Source: Eubacteriaceae bacterium UBA4266 (GTDB lineage Bacteria; Bacillota; Clostridia; Eubacteriales; Eubacteriaceae). Taken from it: a DNA stretch of 20,243 nt. Shown piece after piece: positions 16,143-20,243 of this stretch (its first letter is position 1; each line of letters opens with the position of its first letter). The notes below the pieces were generated by a model, which was given only the letters and a program-made list of their open reading frames with translations, searched no databases and was not told the DNA's origin. The position numbers were made by a program, and so were the translations under genes. The DNA is taken from contig DGWE01000071.1 in the NCBI GenBank assembly GCA_002396065.1, forward strand, positions 1 through 20,243, written 5' to 3'.

Positions 16143-17039
16143 ATGAATGAGCAAACTGCATTTGTAACACACGGTCAGAACGGCCAGGACACACAGAGCC
16201 AGCCGATTATCCGGGTTGAAAATCTCAGCTACGCCTATCCGGTGGAAGACAGTGACCAGCCTAAGCAGGCACTGAGCGATGTCAATTTAACGGTGGCGCG
16301 CGGCGAGTTTGTCGGCATCATCGGGCATAACGGCTCGGGCAAGTCGACGCTGTCGAAAATCCTGAACGGGATCCTTTCACCGGATTCGGGCGACGCCTGG
16401 ATCGAAGGGATGAACACGAAGGATCCGGAAAAGATCTGGCAGATCAGGAAGACGGCCGGCATGGTCTTTCAGAACCCGGACAACCAGCTGGTGTCCTCGG
16501 TGGTGGAAACCGACGTGGCCTTCGGCATGGAAAACCTCGGCGTGCCCTCAGAACAGATTAAAGAAAAAGTGACAGAGGTCCTCGACATCGTCAGGATGTC
16601 CGACTACCGCAAGGCCAGACCGCACCAGCTTTCAGGCGGTCAGAAGCAGCGGATCGCCATCGCCGGCATTCTCGCGATGCAGCCGGACTGCATCATTTTC
16701 GACGAGCCGACCGCGATGCTCGACCCCAACGGCCGGGCTGAGGTCATGAAGACCATCACCAATTTGAACCGCGAACACGGGATGACGGTGCTGCACATCA
16801 CCCACTACATGACTGAGCTCGTCGGCGCGGACCGAATCGTCGTGATGGACGGCGGGCGGGTCGTCGCGACAGGCACGCCCCGGGAAATCTTCTCCCAGGT
16901 GGCGATGTTAAAAGAAATCGGCCTCGACGTGCCGCAGATGACTGAGCTGGCCTACCTTTTGAATCAGGACGGCTACGACATCCCGAAGGATGTTCTCGAA
17001 ATTCCGGAAATGGTGGAGGCGTTATGTCACTTAAAATAG
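16143..17039 (+). CDS. ecfA1: ECF transporter ATPase subunit EcfA1
   Basis: This is one of two ATP-binding subunits that power energy-coupling-factor vitamin and metal importers. The 298-residue protein has Walker [10 protein letters not shown] (61-69), Q-loop FQNPDNQ (109-115), ABC signature LSGGQ (163-167), Walker B CIIFDEPT (183-190) and the H-loop histidine in HITHYM. About 20 extra polar, glutamine-rich residues precede the domain; the ATG follows a weak AAGGATAAGGAT and no later start is evident. It overlaps ecfA2 by 16 nt. No substrate-binding S component lies nearby, so this is the shared (group II) module. Confidence 0.95.
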   Translation: MNEQTAFVTHGQNGQDTQSQPIIRVENLSYAYPVEDSDQPKQALSDVNLTVARGEFVGIIGHNGSGKSTLSKILNGILSPDSGDAWIEGMNTKDPEKIWQIRKTAGMVFQNPDNQLVSSVVETDVAFGMENLGVPSEQIKEKVTEVLDIVRMSDYRKARPHQLSGGQKQRIAIAGILAMQPDCIIFDEPTAMLDPNGRAEVMKTITNLNREHGMTVLHITHYMTELVGADRIVVMDGGRVVATGTPREIFSQVAMLKEIGLDVPQMTELAYLLNQDGYDIPKDVLEIPEMVEALCHLK

Positions 17040-17890
17040 AACACTTGGATCACGTGTACGCGCAGAACTCGCCTTTCGAGTTCAAGGCCCTCGACGACGT
17101 GAACGTCGAGCTGGAAAACGGCCACTTCATCGCGCTGATCGGCCACACCGGCTCCGGCAAATCCACGCTGATTCAGCATTTAAACGGGCTGATCGAGCCG
17201 ACTTCCGGCACGGTTTATTTAAACGGCGTCGATATTTTCAATCAGTCAAAAGAAGATTTGGTCAAAACCCGGTTTTCGGTGGGGCTGGTCTTCCAGTACC
17301 CAGAGCACCAGCTCTTCGAGGAAACAGTCGCCAAGGACGTGGCCTTTGGCCCGAAGAATCTGAAGCTTTTAGAGGAAGAAATTCAGGAACGGGTGAAATG
17401 GGCCATTGAAATGGTCGGCCTGGACTACGAAAAAATGAAGGACGTCTCGCCCTTTGAACTCTCCGGCGGACAGATGCGCCGGGTGGCCATCGCCGGGGTG
17501 CTGGCGATGAAACCCAAGGTGTTGATTCTCGACGAGCCGACAGCGGGCCTCGACCCCCACGGGCGGGACACCATCCTCGGCCAGATCGAAAAGCTCCACA
17601 AAGCGACGGGCAATACGGTCATTCTGGTCTCCCACAGCATGGAAGACGTCGGGCGCTACGCCGACCGCATCCTCGTCATGTACAAAGGAAAAGCTGTGTA
17701 CTACGACACGCCGACTGTGGTTTTCCGCCACGTGGATGAGCTCGAAAAAATGGGCTTGGCGGTGCCTGAGGTCAAGTACCTGATGCGGGCGCTGAAGAAA
17801 CGGTACCCGGAAATCGACGACGATATCTTCACGGTCGAAGCCGCCAAGGCGGAGATCGAACGGGTGTTTGGAGGTGAACGCGATGTTTAA
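17024..17890 (+). CDS. ecfA2: ECF transporter ATPase subunit EcfA2
   Basis: This is the second ATPase of the ECF module and forms a heterodimer with EcfA1 on the membrane subunit EcfT. The 288-residue protein has Walker [10 protein letters not shown] (40-48), Q-loop FQYPEHQ (90-96), signature LSGGQ (146-150), Walker B VLILDEPT (166-173) and H-loop LVSHSMEDV. The start, 4 nt after GGAGG (17015-17019), lies inside ecfA1; the stop lies 8 nt inside ecfT. Such overlaps suggest coupled synthesis of subunits in fixed ratio. Confidence 0.95.
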   Translation: MSLKIEHLDHVYAQNSPFEFKALDDVNVELENGHFIALIGHTGSGKSTLIQHLNGLIEPTSGTVYLNGVDIFNQSKEDLVKTRFSVGLVFQYPEHQLFEETVAKDVAFGPKNLKLLEEEIQERVKWAIEMVGLDYEKMKDVSPFELSGGQMRRVAIAGVLAMKPKVLILDEPTAGLDPHGRDTILGQIEKLHKATGNTVILVSHSMEDVGRYADRILVMYKGKAVYYDTPTVVFRHVDELEKMGLAVPEVKYLMRALKKRYPEIDDDIFTVEAAKAEIERVFGGERDV

Positions 17891-18707
17891 GGACATTACC
17901 CTTGGCCAATATTATCCGACCGGTTCGGTGATTCACCAACTCGACCCGCGGACGAAGATCAATTTTACCCTCGTGTACATCGTTCTGCTCTTCGTCGTGA
18001 ACAATCCGGTCGGCTATTTGATCGCGATCGGGATACTGGCGCTGGTGATCGCGCTGTCGAAAATTCCCTTCGTCTACATCGCCAGAGGCCTGAAGCCGCT
18101 GATCTTTATCATCGTGCTGACCTTTATCCTCAACATGTTCATGACGCCGGGGCAGGTGCTTTGGCAGTGGAAGGTGCTGCACATCACCCGGGAAGGGCTG
18201 AAGCTCTCGATCTTCATGGCCCTTAGGCTGACGCTGCTCGTGGCGGGGACGTCGATCATGACGCTGGCGACCTCCCCGATGGATCTGACTGACGGGATGG
18301 AAGCCGGCATGTCGGTGATTCCGGGGCTCAAGCGCGTGGCCCACGATCTGGCGATGATGATGTCCATCGCGCTGCGCTTCATCCCGACGTTAATGGAAGA
18401 AACAGACAAGATCATGAAAGCCCAGAAGGCGCGCGGTGCCGATTTCGAAACCGGCAACATCATCGACCGGGCCAAGGCATTGATTCCAATTCTCGTGCCG
18501 CTGTTCGTCTCGGCCTTCAGACGGGCCGACGAGCTGGCGACGGCCATGGAAGCCCGGTGCTACCGCGGCGGGAGCGGCCGGACTCGGATGTACGTGCTCG
18601 CTTACGCGAAGCGGGATGCCATCGCCTACATCGTGCTCGCCGCGATGACGGCGGCGATGATCGGCTCCCGGTTCATCCAATACCCGTGGCCCTTCCCCTT
18701 TGGATAA
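17883..18707 (+). CDS. ecfT: ECF transporter transmembrane subunit EcfT
   Basis: EcfT is the membrane scaffold that couples ATP hydrolysis by EcfA1 and EcfA2 to the exchangeable substrate-binding S components. The 274-residue protein opens with [19 protein letters not shown], typical of the family. It has several hydrophobic segments and carries the two cytosolic coupling motifs as KARGADF and EARCYRGG. I chose the ATG at 17883, six nt after GGAGGTG (17870-17876), over an in-frame TTG at 17868 that overlaps that site. It overlaps ecfA2 by 8 nt. Confidence 0.94.
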   Translation: MFKDITLGQYYPTGSVIHQLDPRTKINFTLVYIVLLFVVNNPVGYLIAIGILALVIALSKIPFVYIARGLKPLIFIIVLTFILNMFMTPGQVLWQWKVLHITREGLKLSIFMALRLTLLVAGTSIMTLATSPMDLTDGMEAGMSVIPGLKRVAHDLAMMMSIALRFIPTLMEETDKIMKAQKARGADFETGNIIDRAKALIPILVPLFVSAFRRADELATAMEARCYRGGSGRTRMYVLAYAKRDAIAYIVLAAMTAAMIGSRFIQYPWPFPFG

Positions 18708-18711
18708 GCCG

Positions 18712-19452
18712 ATGAAAAACATTGGACTGGTCGTGGCCTATCGGGGTGACGCCTTTGCCGGCTGGCAGATTCAGAAAAACGCCGAGACCGTCGAGGGCGA
18801 TTTGAGGCAGGCAGTCGAGGCGGTGACCGGCGAAAGGGTGACGATTTACGGCGCCGGGCGCACCGACGCCGGCGTACACGCCCGGGGACAGCGGGCCAAT
18901 TTCAAAACCGCTTTCCGCATTCCGCCGGAGCGCTTCGCCTACGCCCTCAACGCCCACCTGCCGGAGGCCGTCCGCGTCATGCAGAGTTTCGAGGTGCCTG
19001 TGGCTTTTCACAGCCGGTACGACGCGAAGGGCAAATGCTATACCTACCGCATTTACCGCGGGCCCATCGCCGATCCCTTGACCGCGGATTTCAGCTGGCA
19101 GGTGTCCTATCCTCTCGACGTGGACAAGATGCGGGCCGCCGCGGCGGACGTCGTCGGCACCCACGATTTTAAAAGCTTTCAGGCGGCGGGCTCCTCGGCC
19201 AAGACCTCGGTCAGGCGGGTAGACCGCATCGACTTTGCCGAGGACGGACCGATGCTCATCATCCGCTACGTCGGCACCGGTTTTCTCTACAACATGGTCC
19301 GGATTTTGACCGGCACCCTCGTCGCCATCGGTTCGGGCAAGTTTGCGCCGGACGCGATGGCAGGCATCATCGCGGCGAAGGACCGAAACGCGGCAGGCGT
19401 GACGGCCCCGGCGAAGGGGCTGGAGCTGACCCGCGTTTACTACACAAAATAA
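18712..19452 (+). CDS. truA: tRNA pseudouridine synthase A
   Basis: TruA makes pseudouridine at positions 38-40 of the tRNA anticodon stem-loop. The 246-residue product has the catalytic Asp52 in GAGRTDAGVHARGQ (47-60), the N-terminal GWQIQ segment and C-terminal VGTGFLYNMVRILTGTLVAI, all family marks. The start is uncertain between ATG 18712 and TTG 18700, the latter overlapping ecfT by 8 nt. I prefer the ATG because MKNIGLVVAYRGD is a normal TruA start, though neither has a strong Shine-Dalgarno site. The gene ends two bases before a TTGACA motif, with no terminator visible. Confidence 0.93.
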   Translation: MKNIGLVVAYRGDAFAGWQIQKNAETVEGDLRQAVEAVTGERVTIYGAGRTDAGVHARGQRANFKTAFRIPPERFAYALNAHLPEAVRVMQSFEVPVAFHSRYDAKGKCYTYRIYRGPIADPLTADFSWQVSYPLDVDKMRAAAADVVGTHDFKSFQAAGSSAKTSVRRVDRIDFAEDGPMLIIRYVGTGFLYNMVRILTGTLVAIGSGKFAPDAMAGIIAAKDRNAAGVTAPAKGLELTRVYYTK

Positions 19453-19475
19453 TTTGACAAAAATGGGAAAAAGAA

Positions 19476-19505
19476 TTGACAGTCAAAAGCGGCATATAAT
19501 ATAAT
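19476..19505 (+). promoter_or_regulatory. Consensus sigma-A promoter of rplM-rpsI
   Basis: TTGACA (19476-19481) and TATAAT (19500-19505) both match consensus exactly, with 18-nt spacing. An overlapping TATAAT at 19495-19500 would leave only 13 nt and is less likely. A further TTGACA lies at 19454-19459. Transcription should begin near 19512. Confidence 0.85.
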
Positions 19506-19511
19506 ATGTGT

Positions 19512-19645
19512 CAGGCTTTCATGTACCTCTGCCCCTAGGTACAAAATGATATAACGGCTGAGCCAACCAATCAGCCGGTCATTTCGCTTTCGATAATTTC
19601 CCACTTTTATCGAAAAAAACAACTTACAATCAAGGAGGATATGAG
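19512..19645 (+). promoter_or_regulatory. Hairpin-rich rplM leader (L13 leader-like)
   Basis: Three stems fill this 5' leader. TGTACCT 19522-19528 pairs with AGGTACA 19537-19543; CGGCTGA 19555-19561 pairs with TCAGCCG 19571-19577; TTTCGATAA 19588-19596 pairs with TTATCGAAA 19607-19615. AAGGAGGA (19632-19639) follows. The third hairpin is followed by A residues, so it is not an intrinsic terminator on this strand. A conserved L13 leader RNA is known upstream of rplM in low-GC Gram-positive bacteria. Position and architecture fit, but I could not align it to the known model. Confidence 0.55.
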
Positions 19646-20083
19646 ATGAAAGCATACGCCACAAAAATGGCTAAATCTCAGGATATAGATCGCAAATGGT
19701 ATGTGGTCGACGCTACAGACAAGGTGCTGGGCCGTTTGGCTGCAGAAGTCGCAAACGTGTTGAGAGGGAAGAACAAACCGTGCTTTACCCCTAACGCTGA
19801 TTGCGGTGATTTTGTTATTATTGTCAACGCTGACAAGATCAGATTAACCGGCAATAAACTCGATCAGAAGCTTTACAAGACCTATTCCGGTCATCCAGGC
19901 GGACTGAAGGAAATCGCTTATCGTCACTTCCTGGAAGAAAAACCGGCTCAGCTCGTTTACAAGGCAGTCCGTGGTATGGTGCCGCACAACAAGCTCGGCG
20001 ATCAGGTGATGAAGAAACTTCGCGTTTACGCTGGTCCGGATCATCCGCATGCAGCACAACAGCCTGAAGAAATGGCACTGTAA
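19646..20083 (+). CDS. rplM: 50S ribosomal protein L13
   Basis: L13 is an early-assembly 23S rRNA-binding protein of the 50S back. The 145-residue product contains DRKWYVVDATDKVLGRLAAE, VANVLRGKNKPCFTPNADCG and AVRGMVPHNKLGDQVMKKLR, clear family marks. The first eight residues extend slightly beyond the conserved core, as in other Bacillota. The ATG at 19646 is six nt after AAGGAGGA; an out-of-frame ATG at 19641 is too close to it. The gene begins the rplM-rpsI operon behind its own promoter and leader. Confidence 0.98.
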   Translation: MKAYATKMAKSQDIDRKWYVVDATDKVLGRLAAEVANVLRGKNKPCFTPNADCGDFVIIVNADKIRLTGNKLDQKLYKTYSGHPGGLKEIAYRHFLEEKPAQLVYKAVRGMVPHNKLGDQVMKKLRVYAGPDHPHAAQQPEEMAL

Positions 20084-20102
20084 TCTGAGAGAGGTATAGA
20101 AC

Positions 20103-20243
20103 ATGGCAAAAGTACAATATTTTGGAACAGGCAGAAGAAAAGTATCCGTCGCGCGCGTGCGTCTGTTGCCGGGCGATGGTAAATTTACAATCAACGGTCG
20201 CGACATCGACGATTATTTCGGACTGGAAACACTGAAAATGATC
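20103..20243 (+). CDS. rpsI: 30S ribosomal protein S9 (5' part, cut by window end)
   Basis: The first 47 codons of S9 are present and run off the window. They read [20 protein letters not shown], then [20 protein letters not shown], matching the S9 N terminus. S9 lies in the 30S head, and its C-terminal tail (outside this window) contacts P-site tRNA. GAGAGGT precedes the ATG, and the 19-nt gap from rplM shows one operon. Confidence 0.97.
   Translation, partial: MAKVQYFGTGRRKVSVARVRLLPGDGKFTINGRDIDDYFGLETLKMI

Noticed and set aside
19521..19538. Five-codon frame in the rplM leader
   Set aside because: It has no ribosome-binding site and lies within a hairpin; it is chance.
19641..19649. ATG-AGA-TGA start-stop frame overlapping the rplM start
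   Set aside because: It lies only one base after the Shine-Dalgarno sequence, so initiation there is unlikely; 19646 is the rplM start.
1..20243. Hidden mobile element, CRISPR array, toxin-antitoxin or phage module
   Set aside because: No spaced direct repeats, transposase or integrase motifs, or unexplained gaps large enough were seen; coding density is almost complete with known housekeeping genes.

Overview
This window is the core ribosomal-protein region of a bacterium. It holds one long co-directional cluster with the gene order of the S10, spc and alpha operons run together (rpsJ to rplQ), then an ECF-transporter energizing module (ecfA1-ecfA2-ecfT), truA, and the start of the rplM-rpsI operon. 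All 37 genes are on the + strand. No mobile element, CRISPR array, tRNA or rRNA was found.

Organism: a Bacillota, most likely class Clostridia. The reasons are rpsD inside the alpha operon (Bacillus carries it elsewhere), a KOW-domain gene between map and infA, the short zinc-type S14, a four-cysteine adenylate kinase lid, the order rplQ-ecfA1-ecfA2-ecfT-truA-rplM-rpsI, strong AGGAGG-type ribosome-binding sites and several TTG starts. By eye the base composition is intermediate, higher in ecf-truA than in the ribosomal genes. An Eubacteriaceae-like member is a low-confidence guess.

Layout: 1-53 is the tail of an upstream unit ending in a strong terminator. 54-388 has no protein gene of normal size; it holds an A/T-rich inverted repeat, a good sigma-A promoter (135-163) and a structured leader of about 220 nt with an attenuator-like hairpin. 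389-5533 is the S10 operon set (rpsJ, rplC, rplD, rplW, rplB, rpsS, rplV, rpsC, rplP, rpmC, rpsQ). 5554-13028 is the spc set (rplN, rplX, rplE, rpsN, rpsH, rplF, rplR, rpsE, rpmD, rplO, secY, adk, map, KOW gene, infA, rpmJ). 13029-13212 is a structured gap before the alpha set (rpsM, rpsK, rpsD, rpoA, rplQ; 13213-16007), which ends in a UUCG-loop terminator. 16066-19452 is a new unit with its own promoter: ecfA1, ecfA2, ecfT and truA, with overlapping ends. 19476-20243 is a consensus promoter, a hairpin-rich leader, rplM and the first 47 codons of rpsI.

The genes work together as the growth-rate hub: ribosomal proteins of both subunits, initiation factor IF1, RNA polymerase alpha, the SecY channel, methionine aminopeptidase acting on nascent chains, and adenylate kinase. 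The proteins are intact and ordinary for their families. The points worth a second look are in the non-coding segments (the rpsJ, rpsM and rplM leaders and two intergenic hairpins), the poorly characterised KOW protein, an internal promoter before infA, and one unusual SecY residue. I found no convincing sign of a previously undescribed system.
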